A stretch of 64,000 nucleotides of DNA, from positions 434,001 through 498,000 of the forward strand of contig NZ_JAGS01000001.1 of the NCBI RefSeq assembly GCF_000526775.1, given 5' to 3'. Each line of letters opens with the position of its first letter. The stretch's first letter is position 1. Below are positions 50,777-60,201 of this stretch, piece by piece. The notes under the pieces were generated by a model that saw nothing but the letters and a program-made list of their open reading frames with translations, was not told the DNA's origin and did not search any database. The DNA comes from Ruminococcus albus AD2013. Lineage in GTDB: Bacteria > Bacillota > Clostridia > Oscillospirales > Ruminococcaceae. Both the position numbers and the translations under genes were made by a program.

Positions 50777-53023
50777 ATGGTGGATAAAAAAGCACTGACA
50801 TTATTTAAGAAGTATTATCTTTCTTACAAGTCAGATGGACAGCCCTCGGAAGCTGACATTGCAGATGCGGTCAAAAGCGGTGTATTTGTACCTGATTCCG
50901 AAATGACACACGATGAGATCGTAAAAGCTATCAAGGAACTATCAGAACGTATCTCTCTTGAAAGTGCCGCAAAAGCTTTTCTTTATAGTCTTTCAAGCGG
51001 AGATATGCGCTACCGTTCAGCTGTGTCATCTCTTATATGGGCTAAGGCTCTGACTGAACATAAGTTTGTATCTAACGGCGTTGAACCCGGTGGCTGGCGC
51101 AGTCCTATGTGTATCGTGTGTGGCTGTACCCACGGACTGGAAGCAAGTGAAATGATCGACTGGAATAAGTTCAATGTTTTCAGATATCTTTCGCCCAAGC
51201 ATTACGGCAGAGAACCTGATTTCACTAGTCCTGAATATGTTCTTAACGATCTGCGGGAATTTGAAAAACTTCCTGCCGTTGAACCATGCGAAGATGATTA
51301 CCGTATACTGAACGGTATATTTGCCTGTGTAAAAGAAATGAAGTCCCACAATATGGATACAGCCCTTGTTTCCGAGATACGCAGGCAGAAATTCTTCGAT
51401 GCTACAGGCAACGCAATACACTGTATATTGGGTATACTTTCGGTATGCGGTATATTACAGAGCGATGAGAAAAAGGGATTTCTTTATGAATTCACAAACA
51501 GGGACGAGCAGGGCTTCGGGCGAGACGGCCTGACATTCTTTCCGCTGAATTTCTGGCGCGGAAAGTTCGGCGTGAACTATGATGCGGTAGATAAGATTTT
51601 CGGATGTTTATGCGGTGATAAGCTCTCACCTGAAAAGGCAGCTGCTCCCGAAAAAAAGGAGAAAGATGTACCAAGTAAGAGAACGGCTTCAAAGGCAGAA
51701 CAGTATTTCAACGACGGCGTATATACCATAACGCTTACCAATGACGAGCGAAGATATCTGGCTCTCGATCCTCTTGATGAATCATGGGAAACTGAGACAT
51801 TGTACAGCGTTACTTACTGCACACAAAAACGAACGGTTATTTTCTATGAGGGAAATACTATCTTAAAAGTGATATATGAGGAATATTCGATAAACGAAGA
51901 TGGTTCCTGCAAGTGTAAAAGCTACAATGAATTTGATACAAAGCTCGAAACTGATAATAGAACAATGCTTCTTCCGCTGACTTCAAGGGGAAGAGCGAAG
52001 CCTGTGACTCCTACAAATATCATGGCTGTGAAGCCTTTCGGGTGTGATTTTTATATCTTTCTGCAAAAGGGCGAAAGCAGAATTGCCGCACGTAATCTGA
52101 GAAATAATCAGGAGATCGCTGTGGGCGAAAAAGAACGAGTAAGAAATATCCTGACGGATGAAGATTTCCATGAGTTCATGCAGTACTATATGTCCACCTG
52201 CCCCGATAACTATTTTGAGCGTATTGCTGAGATAAGGAACATGAAACATCAGACGGTGAAGTTCAGGGCAGGCGATATTTTCCGCTGTCAGATCGACCGT
52301 GAGCACTACACCTACGGTTTGATAATCGGAAAGACACGGGATATCGAGAAATGGGACGAACTGCCGAAGGAGCACTCTTTCCGACATCTTATGACTCAGC
52401 CTATCATAGTGCGTATGTACGACTTTGTTACTGCCGACAGTAATATGACAGCAATTCAGCTGGCAGATATTTCCCTTCGTCCGCCCGAGATATGCTCAGA
52501 CGGTGATATCATCTGGGGCAGACATAAGATCATCTGTCATAAGGAGCTTGTGCCGGATGATATAGAGTTCTGTATACACCTTACACGTATCGTCGTAAAA
52601 AACAAACATATAACACCTTTCACAACTGAGCTGTTTATGAGGGAGGATGAAAAAAATGGCAAAAAGACACGCGAGCCTATGTCGCTGTACATCGAATGGG
52701 GCTTTGTATCAATGGAAATACCCTGGGCAGATGCCCCGGAAAATATAAGGGATATGATGAGCGAGCGCAGCTGGAGCAACGGCGGAGTGTCACTGGGTAT
52801 AAGCGGTGCTTACTGCGGCAAGACCCTGACTCAGATACTGCAAAAATATCCAAGAAATATATTGGGCGGAGATCTCCATTTTCCCGAAAACAGGGAACGA
52901 CTTGATATGGTCATGAAATTTCTGGGTCTGCCAAAAGGTTCGGGATATGATGACTTTGCAGAAAAATACGGCGGGATAACAAGACAGACGTACATCGAAC
53001 TTATCTGCAATCGAAGCAAATGA
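50777..53023 (+). CDS. Large protein of unknown function with an Imm26-like segment
   Basis: 748 residues, no signal peptide or membrane helix. Residues 1-280 are helical with Cys-rich spots (CIVCGCTHG near 114). A Lys/Glu linker (about 290-310) leads to a beta-rich middle. Residues 493-640 contain FRAGDIFRCQIDREHYTYGL, which matches the start of the Imm26 immunity-protein fold. No toxin gene is adjacent. AAAGGAGG before the ATG. The overall protein is not recognised; only the Imm26-like part is suggested. Confidence 0.6.
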   Translation: MVDKKALTLFKKYYLSYKSDGQPSEADIADAVKSGVFVPDSEMTHDEIVKAIKELSERISLESAAKAFLYSLSSGDMRYRSAVSSLIWAKALTEHKFVSNGVEPGGWRSPMCIVCGCTHGLEASEMIDWNKFNVFRYLSPKHYGREPDFTSPEYVLNDLREFEKLPAVEPCEDDYRILNGIFACVKEMKSHNMDTALVSEIRRQKFFDATGNAIHCILGILSVCGILQSDEKKGFLYEFTNRDEQGFGRDGLTFFPLNFWRGKFGVNYDAVDKIFGCLCGDKLSPEKAAAPEKKEKDVPSKRTASKAEQYFNDGVYTITLTNDERRYLALDPLDESWETETLYSVTYCTQKRTVIFYEGNTILKVIYEEYSINEDGSCKCKSYNEFDTKLETDNRTMLLPLTSRGRAKPVTPTNIMAVKPFGCDFYIFLQKGESRIAARNLRNNQEIAVGEKERVRNILTDEDFHEFMQYYMSTCPDNYFERIAEIRNMKHQTVKFRAGDIFRCQIDREHYTYGLIIGKTRDIEKWDELPKEHSFRHLMTQPIIVRMYDFVTADSNMTAIQLADISLRPPEICSDGDIIWGRHKIICHKELVPDDIEFCIHLTRIVVKNKHITPFTTELFMREDEKNGKKTREPMSLYIEWGFVSMEIPWADAPENIRDMMSERSWSNGGVSLGISGAYCGKTLTQILQKYPRNILGGDLHFPENRERLDMVMKFLGLPKGSGYDDFAEKYGGITRQTYIELICNRSK

Positions 53024-53077
53024 TATTTATAGTATCGTTATATATTTAGCTTCCACAACAATGTGAATATATATGAA

Positions 53078-53106
53078 AAAGCCCTCGGAACAATCCCGAG
53101 GGCTTT
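53078..53106. terminator. Bidirectional terminator
   Basis: AAAGCCCTCGG/CCGAGGGCTTT with a seven-base loop, between convergent genes. Confidence 0.85.
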
Positions 53107-53130
53107 AATCGTTATTCTATAGTAGAAATT

Positions 53131-55626
53131 TTACTGTCCTTCATGGAAGAAAGAGGGAAGTGCATCGTAAACATAGTGTCTTACGTAGCCCCACCAGTGT
53201 GTTTTGCCTGATGCAACAAGGAAGTAGAGATTACCCTTGGAGAAATCAGATGTGTATACAAACTGGCTCATCTTCTTCATTTCATTTATCTGAGGATTTA
53301 CGTTGGGATATGCTATATCGTCAGAACCTGTTGCTGCGAAGATGAAGTACTGATTCTTCTGGAGACCGGATCTGTCTATTGCATTTGCTATAGACTTAGC
53401 CTTGTCGTAACCGGAGTTTCCATTCCAGTGGTCGCCGCTGAGAGGCATGAAGTAGCCGACGATGTCAAGGCAGTTCTCCATTACAGCCCATGTTGAAACG
53501 CCACCCATTGAGAATCCGCCGTATGCTCTGTGCATTCTTGAAGCCTGAAGCGATGACTGTGAAGTATTTTTGCCTGCATAGGTAGAATATTTTCCTTCAA
53601 CGAAAGGAACAACGCTCTGACGGAACTCGTTGTAGAATTTGCCTGCCTCAGTCTTGTTGAAGGTAGGTGTAACAACGATCAGAGGATCGAGTTCGCCGTT
53701 CTTTATCATGTTGTCGAAGAGATTCTGCATCATTGTATCGTCCTGATAGAACAGAGTATTCTCATTCTCTCCGCCGCCGTGCATCAGGTAGAAGATGTTG
53801 TACTTCTTGCTGCTGTCATAGCCGTAAGGCAGATATACGTTAAGTGAGTTATAACCGTTGATGCCGTTATAGGATTCCTTTACTACCTTACCTTGCTGTG
53901 AGCAGCTGTTGAAGTAGTAAGAAGGAGCTTCCTTGAACTGCATATTTGACTGATAGTTATAATTCGATGTTGTCTGCTGCTGGTTGTTGTTACCGCCGTT
54001 ATTCTCGTTGTTGCCGCTGCTATTGCCTGAGTTGGAAGGAGTATGATACTCGATGTTGTTGTTAGCTCTGGTAGTTACTGTTACGTAGTTTTCCAGAGCG
54101 CCTGCAGTATCCCACTTGCCGTTTACTCTTGCAGCGATAGCTACCTTGTAAGACATATTGGGTGTAAGATTCTTAGGTGTAACATAAGAATTGCCGGAGA
54201 TGTTAGAAGTCTGAACTCTCCACTTGCCTGCCAGATAAACTGCGATGCCGTACTTGTCAGCGCCCTTTACCTTGTCCCAAGTGAACTGCAGCTGCTTGTA
54301 CTGGCTGCTGTAAGCAACCTTGATGTTTGAAGGAACAGTTGCGCTTGTGCTGCCTGTACCGCTGGAAGAGCTGCCGCTTGCGGTGTAGCCTTTGTTAGCG
54401 ATGATAGCTCTGTCAACATAGAAGTCGCACAGGCTGTCGGGAGCTTCAACATATACCTTAACGTTGGATGCACCGGAAGGAATTGTGAAGCTTGTGTTCT
54501 CCAGCTTGGTCCACTTGCCTGCTGTGCAGGAACCCTCAGCTATCTGAGTGTAGTTGGTGGTACCGCTCTGGTCATCATACTGCATAGTCAGCTGAAGAGT
54601 AGTACTTTCAGTAGGATTTACCATTGTGCTGAAGCTGTAAGCGCTGCCGGGCTTGAAAGTAGAGGTGTTAAGCTCCATCTCACCGCCGTTCCAGTTATCA
54701 GTTCTGCCGCTTACATACAGGGACTTGCTGCCCTCATAAGCAGTGGAAGAAGATGATGTTACGCTTGCAGAACCTCTGCCGGTCCAGTAATTGGTGCCGT
54801 TCTCGAAAGTAGCGGAGTACAGTGTGCCTTCGATCTCAGGGGTCTCAGGCTCTGGATCGGGAGTGTAGCTACTGCCGCCCTCACGCATTTTCAGAGTAAC
54901 GTCAGCCTGACCATCGGACTCCCAGCCTTCAACGTTGAAAGCTACTTCGTACAGGTTGCCCATCTTCATGCCCATGGACTCCCAAGCCTTGAAGTGCTCG
55001 GAAACGCTGATGGTACCCTTGGTTCTCAGGTTCTGACGGATGCTGATGTACTGTGTGAAGTTCTTGTTGCCTTCAATGGTGTAAGAATTTCTTGCACTTG
55101 TATAGATCTTATATACGCTGCCGTCGATAGTAGCCTGACCCTTGTACTGTGCAGTAGAATCCTGTGCAGGTGACCAGTTCTTCCAGTCCTCGATGATGTA
55201 GTACTCTACCAGAGGATTCTGTGCCCAACCATAGATACAGATTCTGGAGTTACCGGATGAACCTGCGGACCAGCTGCAGTCGTAATCGCAGTAGAAGTCG
55301 CCATAATCCTTATAAGTCTTAGGATTGTTCAGACCCCAGTACAGACCACGACGAGCAAGGAAGTTACCTCTTGAGCCGTTAGGACCGCACTTCCATGATG
55401 TGCTGAAACCGCCGTCATTGTCGTGCAGTGTCATTGTAGAAGAGTTGGGGGTATCTGCCTGCCAGATCTCATGATGGTAATCATTGTACCAGCCCACTTC
55501 CTGTGTGTGAGAAGGGCTTGTTGTGAGCACCTTGGCAGCTGATGCAGAAATTGATGAAACGATGGGTGAAACCATCATCATACCTGCAACAAAAGCACTT
55601 GACAGACGCTTTGAAACAGTTTTCAT
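53131..55626 (-). CDS. Secreted xylanase/feruloyl or acetyl esterase: GH11-CBM22-CBM37-like-CE1
   Basis: 831 residues from the ATG at 55626 (GAGAGG before it, then signal peptide 1-31); the longer frame upstream has no signal. GH11 about 45-247 with nucleophile Glu 141 (PLVEYYI) and acid/base Glu 233 (NVEGWES). CBM22 about 268-412 (TFENGTNYWTGRGSASVTSS). CBM37-like module 430-519. Asn/Gln-rich linker 520-560. CE1 esterase 562-831 with Ser 706 in GGFSMGG, acidic residue near 769 and His 810 in GKTHWWG. It would cut xylan and remove feruloyl or acetyl side groups in one chain. Confidence 0.93.
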   Translation of the reverse strand: MKTVSKRLSSAFVAGMMMVSPIVSSISASAAKVLTTSPSHTQEVGWYNDYHHEIWQADTPNSSTMTLHDNDGGFSTSWKCGPNGSRGNFLARRGLYWGLNNPKTYKDYGDFYCDYDCSWSAGSSGNSRICIYGWAQNPLVEYYIIEDWKNWSPAQDSTAQYKGQATIDGSVYKIYTSARNSYTIEGNKNFTQYISIRQNLRTKGTISVSEHFKAWESMGMKMGNLYEVAFNVEGWESDGQADVTLKMREGGSSYTPDPEPETPEIEGTLYSATFENGTNYWTGRGSASVTSSSSTAYEGSKSLYVSGRTDNWNGGEMELNTSTFKPGSAYSFSTMVNPTESTTLQLTMQYDDQSGTTNYTQIAEGSCTAGKWTKLENTSFTIPSGASNVKVYVEAPDSLCDFYVDRAIIANKGYTASGSSSSGTGSTSATVPSNIKVAYSSQYKQLQFTWDKVKGADKYGIAVYLAGKWRVQTSNISGNSYVTPKNLTPNMSYKVAIAARVNGKWDTAGALENYVTVTTRANNNIEYHTPSNSGNSSGNNENNGGNNNQQQTTSNYNYQSNMQFKEAPSYYFNSCSQQGKVVKESYNGINGYNSLNVYLPYGYDSSKKYNIFYLMHGGGENENTLFYQDDTMMQNLFDNMIKNGELDPLIVVTPTFNKTEAGKFYNEFRQSVVPFVEGKYSTYAGKNTSQSSLQASRMHRAYGGFSMGGVSTWAVMENCLDIVGYFMPLSGDHWNGNSGYDKAKSIANAIDRSGLQKNQYFIFAATGSDDIAYPNVNPQINEMKKMSQFVYTSDFSKGNLYFLVASGKTHWWGYVRHYVYDALPSFFHEGQ

Positions 55627-56295
55627 AAACAAATTACCTCTCTTTCTAAAAAATATAAAACTATAAATAGATACCAACAATGATACAGCACATTGACCCT
55701 TTTGTTCAAATGTTAATTTCCGTATCATTTGATTATATTTTATAATTTTTTAGTCATTGGTTCTAATCAAATTTTGCTCATTGTGATATAGGTGATACCA
55801 AAAATTGCGATTTCACCTTTAGTGCATCAACTGTTTACTTTTTAAATTATAATTATCGCAAATCTTTTAATTATTTTAGAGATAAGCATTTAACGCATAA
55901 AAGTCCTGAATTGCGCAACTTCACATGATTGATAGTATAGAAACGTATGTTTGGATATAATAATTCACCTGATATTAATGCAATTTTTTTGTCAAAAACA
56001 TAACATTTTTCGCGCTAATATTGAGAAGTTTACAGTCGTACATCATACACGAAATATTAGTTGTTTTCCGCTGTCCGGAGTCCATGCGAAGAATAGACTG
56101 ATGGTTTGCAGTAAGTTATTGAATAAATGCAGCAAAAACGATTATTGGTAGTATGATATTGGAGAATTCAGTGTATATTACAAAAACCAGTGTTAGATTT
56201 TGGAAGATTCGGGAATGGAAATTTATTAATATTTATGTTATAATCATAACTGAACAGCTGTTATATCGCAATTTTTGATGTATTGTCAATTCAAA
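55627..56295. other. AT-rich spacer before the ferredoxin operon
   Basis: No gene seen. An open frame at 55951-56151 has no ribosome site. A possible TATAAT lies at 56239-56244 without a good -35 box. Confidence 0.4.
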
Positions 56296-56337
56296 TGTGA
56301 CTTTGTCACAGAAATGCCGCGCCCGATCGGATATAAT
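56296..56337 (+). promoter_or_regulatory. Crp/Fnr-type activator site and promoter
   Basis: Perfect palindrome TGTGACTTTGTCACA (56296-56310). A TATAAT lies at 56332-56337 with no -35 box, so the palindrome is centred about 41 bases before the expected start, the class II activator position. Confidence 0.7.
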
Positions 56338-56356
56338 ATATCTCGGAGGCGATGAT

Positions 56357-56551
56357 ATGAAACGAAAAGCTAACGTAAATACAGAGCTATGTGTGGCTTG
56401 CGGAAGCTGTGTGAAAGTTTGTCCGAGATCTGCAATAAGTGTCCCTGACGGTGTGTTCGCTGTGGTTGACAGCGCTCTTTGTGTCGGATGTGGAAAATGT
56501 GCGAAAGAATGCCCCGCGAGCATTATTGAGATCGGGGGCGATATAAAATGA
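56357..56551 (+). CDS. 2[4Fe-4S] ferredoxin
   Basis: 64 residues from the ATG at 56357 (CGGAGGC before it). Two clusters of the CxxCxxCxxxCP type, CVACGSCVKVCP and CVGCGKCAKECP, carry two 4Fe-4S centres. A cytosolic electron carrier. Its stop overlaps the next ATG, so it is coupled to the NapH-like membrane protein. Confidence 0.93.
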   Translation: MKRKANVNTELCVACGSCVKVCPRSAISVPDGVFAVVDSALCVGCGKCAKECPASIIEIGGDIK

Positions 56552-57147
56552 TACAGCGTAAAAAATGGTATGATCATCTTTGGATATTTTCTATGACATA
56601 TCTGCTGCTGGGTTTTGTGAATATACTTTTTGCCTGGCTGGGTATGATCTGTTTTATCACACCGCTTGTTATCTCAATCAGTCACGGAACCAAGGCTTAC
56701 TGCAACAAATACTGCGGCAGGGGACAGCTGTTTACGATGCTGGGAGGAAGATTTGGTCTGTCACGAAAGCACGATATGCCGAAGTGGATGAGGTCGAAAG
56801 CATTCCGTTATGGATTTCTGATATTCTTTTTCACAATGTTCTTTGTGATGCTGTGGAACACTTATCTTGTGTTTGCAGGAGGACGTCCGCTGTCGCAGAC
56901 AGTCAAGCTTATCTGGACATTTAAGGTGCCCTGGCACTGGGCATATCACGGTACGCTGTTCTCCGATGGAGTGGCACAGTTCGCATTTGGTTTTTACAGC
57001 ATTATGCTGACTTCAACAATACTCGGTTTTGTGACAATGCTCCTTTTCAAGCCGCGCTCATGGTGTGTTTACTGCCCTATGGGTACCATGACACAACTTA
57101 TCTGCAAGGCAAAGAACGCGACAAAGTCACATACCGCAGGGGAATAA
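56548..57147 (+). CDS. NapH/NosR-like membrane iron-sulfur protein
   Basis: 199 residues with four or five helices. Cys motifs CNKYCGRGQLF (near residue 52) and CVYCPMGTMTQL (near 172) are typical of NapH/RdxA-type polyferredoxin membrane proteins but in a short form without a C-terminal ferredoxin; the separate ferredoxin gene upstream supplies this. It probably moves electrons between the quinone pool or an outside partner and the ferredoxin. Confidence 0.8.
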   Translation: MIQRKKWYDHLWIFSMTYLLLGFVNILFAWLGMICFITPLVISISHGTKAYCNKYCGRGQLFTMLGGRFGLSRKHDMPKWMRSKAFRYGFLIFFFTMFFVMLWNTYLVFAGGRPLSQTVKLIWTFKVPWHWAYHGTLFSDGVAQFAFGFYSIMLTSTILGFVTMLLFKPRSWCVYCPMGTMTQLICKAKNATKSHTAGE

Positions 57148-57169
57148 TTGTGTATAATTAAGACACAAT
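57147..57169 (+). promoter_or_regulatory. Inverted repeat over a possible thioredoxin promoter
   Basis: ATTGTGT (57147-57153) and ACACAAT (57163-57169) flank and overlap a TATAAT at 57153-57158. Differs from the Crp/Fnr palindrome upstream. Confidence 0.4.
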
Positions 57170-57195
57170 AAAACAAACAGAAAGGAAGTATCACT

Positions 57196-57504
57196 ATGGC
57201 AGTAATTAATGTAACAAAGGAAAATTTCGCTGATATCGTAAACAGTGCAAAGCCTGTTCTTCTGGATTTTTACGCAACATGGTGCGGACCGTGCAAGATG
57301 GTATCGCCGATTGTAGAACAGATCGCGGATGAAAATTCGGAATTCACCGTGGGCAAGATCGATGTTGATGAACAGCCTGAGCTTGCAGCGCAGTTCGGTG
57401 TTATCAGTATACCGACTCTTGTTGTTATGAAAAACGGCAGAGTTACCGCACAGGAAGTTGGTTTCAGACCAAAGCCCGTTATACTCGATATGTTAAAGGG
57501 CTAA
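57196..57504 (+). CDS. trxA: Thioredoxin
   Basis: 102 residues with the active site WCGPCK (near residue 30) and the cis-Pro loop SIPTLVVMKNG. Reduces protein disulfides in the cytosol. It lies 48 bases after the NapH-like gene and overlaps the 3' end of the Crp/Fnr gene on the other strand by 12 bases. Confidence 0.95.
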   Translation: MAVINVTKENFADIVNSAKPVLLDFYATWCGPCKMVSPIVEQIADENSEFTVGKIDVDEQPELAAQFGVISIPTLVVMKNGRVTAQEVGFRPKPVILDMLKG

Positions 57505-58155
57505 CTTTCGCAGACGTTCTTTATCAAGGATACGCACGCCCTTTCGAGATACTTCGACAATTCCCTCAGATACAAAGTATTTGAGCATACGTGAAACTAC
57601 CTCACGGGCAGAGCCGATATACTTTGCGATCTGCTCCTGAGTGAGAGAGATAGTATCTGAGGAAGTTCTTGCTGATTCATCGTGGAGAAATATGGCAAGA
57701 CGTTTGTCCATACTCATGAAAAGTATCTGCTGCATTACCCACATAACATCGGAAAAGCGGGATACAGCAGTCTCGAGGGCGAATATGCGGATAGCGGGAT
57801 ATTTTTCCGACATTTGCTTGAATGCTGTGCCGCTGAGGACGATACATTCGCTGTCCTCTTCGGCATCAACAGCCACATCGAATGTGATGGTCTGTAAAAC
57901 ACAGGAAGCTGACAGCATACACATATCCCCTTTGTGAAGACGGTAGAGGGTTACGTCCTTGCCGTCCTCTGATAGAATGTATGCACGCAGACTTCCCGAA
58001 CAGACAAAGAATGCTCCCGAGCAGTCGCTGCCACTGTGGAGATTTGTTCCTTTTGCAAATGTCTTTTTATACGAATTTTCACAGATAAAACTGCGGTCAT
58101 TATCGGATAAATCATCCCAGAAAGGGAAAACTTTCTTGTAAACACTTTCAAACAT
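57493..58155 (-). CDS. Crp/Fnr-family transcriptional regulator
   Basis: 220 residues. N-terminal cyclic-nucleotide-type beta-barrel (CSGAFFVCSGSLRAYILSED), long dimer helix and C-terminal winged helix with LTQEQIAKYIGSAREVVSRM as recognition region. There is no N-terminal Cys cluster of the FNR type, although several Cys are scattered, including two within CSGAFFVCSG. The palindrome at 56296-56310 is a likely target. The CoA-disulfide reductase gene diverges 25 bases away. Confidence 0.88.
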   Translation of the reverse strand: MFESVYKKVFPFWDDLSDNDRSFICENSYKKTFAKGTNLHSGSDCSGAFFVCSGSLRAYILSEDGKDVTLYRLHKGDMCMLSASCVLQTITFDVAVDAEEDSECIVLSGTAFKQMSEKYPAIRIFALETAVSRFSDVMWVMQQILFMSMDKRLAIFLHDESARTSSDTISLTQEQIAKYIGSAREVVSRMLKYFVSEGIVEVSRKGVRILDKERLRKLAL

Positions 58156-58180
58156 AACAACTATCCTTTCGGAGGTATTT

Positions 58181-59851
58181 ATGAAAACTGTAATTATTGG
58201 CGGCGTTGCGGGCGGTGCTTCCGCAGCCGCAAGACTTCGCCGTCTGAACGAACAAGACGAAATAATAATTATTGAGCGTGGAGAATTTATCTCCTTTGCG
58301 AACTGCGGTCTTCCTTATTATATAGGAGGAAAGATCGCCGACAGAAAAATGCTGACTCTGCAGACTCCCGAGAGTTTTAACAGGCGTTTCAATATTGATG
58401 TCCGTATCAGAAACGAAGCAGTGGAGATCGATCCCGGGGCACATATTGTGAAGATACGCAATGTTGATTCTGGAGAGACTTACGAGGAAAGCTACGACAG
58501 GCTGATACTTTCTCCGGGTGCTGAGCCTATACGTCCAAATATCAAAGGCATTGATCTGCCCAATGTTTTCACCCTGCGGAATATTCCGGATACTATGAAG
58601 ATAATGGATTTTATCAAAACCGAAAAGCCGAAGAAAGTAGTTATCGCAGGCGGTGGATATATCGGAGTTGAAATGGCTGAAAACCTTGTTGATGCAGGGT
58701 TGGAAGTTTCTGTGGTCGAGCTTGCAGATCACCTTATCGCGCCCCTTGATCTTGATATGGCGGCTGACGTTCATCAGTATATCAGAAGCCGAGGGATAGG
58801 GCTTTATTTGGATAATGGCGTAAAAGAGATCACCGAAAACCGAGTGATTCTTCAGAAGGGTAATATCGATGCTGATATGGTGATAATGTCTGTGGGTGTA
58901 ACCCCAGAGACGATACTTGCAAAAGACTGCGGAATGGAAGTCAACAGCAGGGGAAGCATCATTGTAAACAGCCATATGCAGACAAGCATTCCAGATATTT
59001 ATGCTGTGGGTGATGCAGTGGAAGTTCGTGATTTCGTGACGGGCAGGGGAGTCTTCATTCCACTTGCGGGACCTGCCAATAAGCAGGGACGCATTGCAGC
59101 TGATAACATTGCGGGCATACCATCGGAATACAAAGGAACGCAGGGTTCATCAGTGCTTAAGCTGTTTGATATGACCATCGCTGTTACGGGACTAAACGAA
59201 AAGCGTGCAAAAGAATCAGGCATCGAATTTGATAAGACCTACACCTATTCGGCATCTCACGCAAGTTACTATCCCGGTGCGGAGAACATGTCTGTTAAGG
59301 TGCTGTGGGAGAAGAATACACACAAGCTGATAGGTGCGCAGATAGTGGGCTTTGATGGTGTTGACAAGCGCATGGATGTTCTTGCTGCGGCGATTCGTTT
59401 CGGCGCAAAAGTTACTGATCTTAAAGAACTGGAACTCTGCTATGCGCCGCCCTTCGGAAGTGCGAAAGACCCTGTGAATATGGTTGGTTTCGTTGCAGAA
59501 AATATCATAAACGGTACAGTGAAGCAGTTCTTCTGGCATGATGTTGGATCCCTGCCTCGTGACGGAAGTGTCACTCTGCTTGATGTTCGTACCAAGACCG
59601 AAGTCGCACGAGGAATGATAGACGGATTTATAAATATCCCGCTGGATTCTCTCCGTGGAAATCTTGATTCTATCCCGAAAGACAGACCGGTGTATGTACA
59701 TTGCCACAGCGGTCTGCGCAGTTATATCGCTTGTCGGATTTTGTCAGGCAACGGGTACGACTGCTATAACCTTGCAGGGGGCTGGAGGCTTTACAGCTCG
59801 GTTATCAGCTCTCAGAAGGTTAAGGACTATATTTGCACCGAAGATAAATAA
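58181..59851 (+). CDS. CoA-disulfide reductase with C-terminal rhodanese domain
   Basis: 556 residues. FAD-binding GGVAGGASAAARLRRL at the N-terminus, the redox Cys in FANCGLPYYIGG near residue 43, a second nucleotide-binding segment VVIAGGGYIGVEMAENL near 165 and FAD closing VGDAV near 280. Residues 455-556 are a rhodanese domain with active Cys in YVHCHSGLRSY. The fusion (CoADR-Rhd) is known to reduce CoA disulfides or persulfides and polysulfide. TTTCGGAGG before the ATG. It belongs with the thioredoxin, ferredoxin and Crp/Fnr genes as a sulfur/redox cluster. Confidence 0.9.
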   Translation: MKTVIIGGVAGGASAAARLRRLNEQDEIIIIERGEFISFANCGLPYYIGGKIADRKMLTLQTPESFNRRFNIDVRIRNEAVEIDPGAHIVKIRNVDSGETYEESYDRLILSPGAEPIRPNIKGIDLPNVFTLRNIPDTMKIMDFIKTEKPKKVVIAGGGYIGVEMAENLVDAGLEVSVVELADHLIAPLDLDMAADVHQYIRSRGIGLYLDNGVKEITENRVILQKGNIDADMVIMSVGVTPETILAKDCGMEVNSRGSIIVNSHMQTSIPDIYAVGDAVEVRDFVTGRGVFIPLAGPANKQGRIAADNIAGIPSEYKGTQGSSVLKLFDMTIAVTGLNEKRAKESGIEFDKTYTYSASHASYYPGAENMSVKVLWEKNTHKLIGAQIVGFDGVDKRMDVLAAAIRFGAKVTDLKELELCYAPPFGSAKDPVNMVGFVAENIINGTVKQFFWHDVGSLPRDGSVTLLDVRTKTEVARGMIDGFINIPLDSLRGNLDSIPKDRPVYVHCHSGLRSYIACRILSGNGYDCYNLAGGWRLYSSVISSQKVKDYICTEDK

Positions 59852-59947
59852 TTCCATATTCGGTAGGTTAATTATATCATTTTGATCAGTGATATGTCAA
59901 GAAGGTATTGAGTCGGTGATCTCCCGATATTTGTGCTTATCTATATT

Positions 59948-59986
59948 AAAAAGAGTTTTGCTTTTATGTAAAGTAAAGCTCTTTTT
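59948..59986 (+). terminator. Terminator of the CoA-disulfide reductase gene
   Basis: AAAAAGAG-TTT-CTTT pairs with AAAG-AAA-CTCTTTTT. Confidence 0.75.
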
Positions 59987-60096
59987 GTTATATTTTCTTG
60001 ATGTAATGATGTACAAATAATAAGCTTAATCACTTAAATACAGAGGTCAAATATAACAATCATTGTGTTGGTTAAGTGAAATGTCATTTCAAATCA

Positions 60097-60125
60097 TTGA
60101 CATATGATGAAAGTAATTGTATATT
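60097..60125 (+). promoter_or_regulatory. Promoter of the TraB/GumN lipoprotein gene
   Basis: TTGACA (60097-60102), 17 bp, TATATT (60120-60125). Confidence 0.7.
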
Positions 60126-60201
60126 ATTAAATGTTTGTGTGTAAAAACTATTAAACGAAAGATACTTATCATGTATCGTTATAGGAAAGGAAAATTTGAA
60201 A

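Noticed and set aside
55951..56151. Frame of 66 codons before the ferredoxin gene
   Set aside because: No ribosome site, very AT-rich, no domain.
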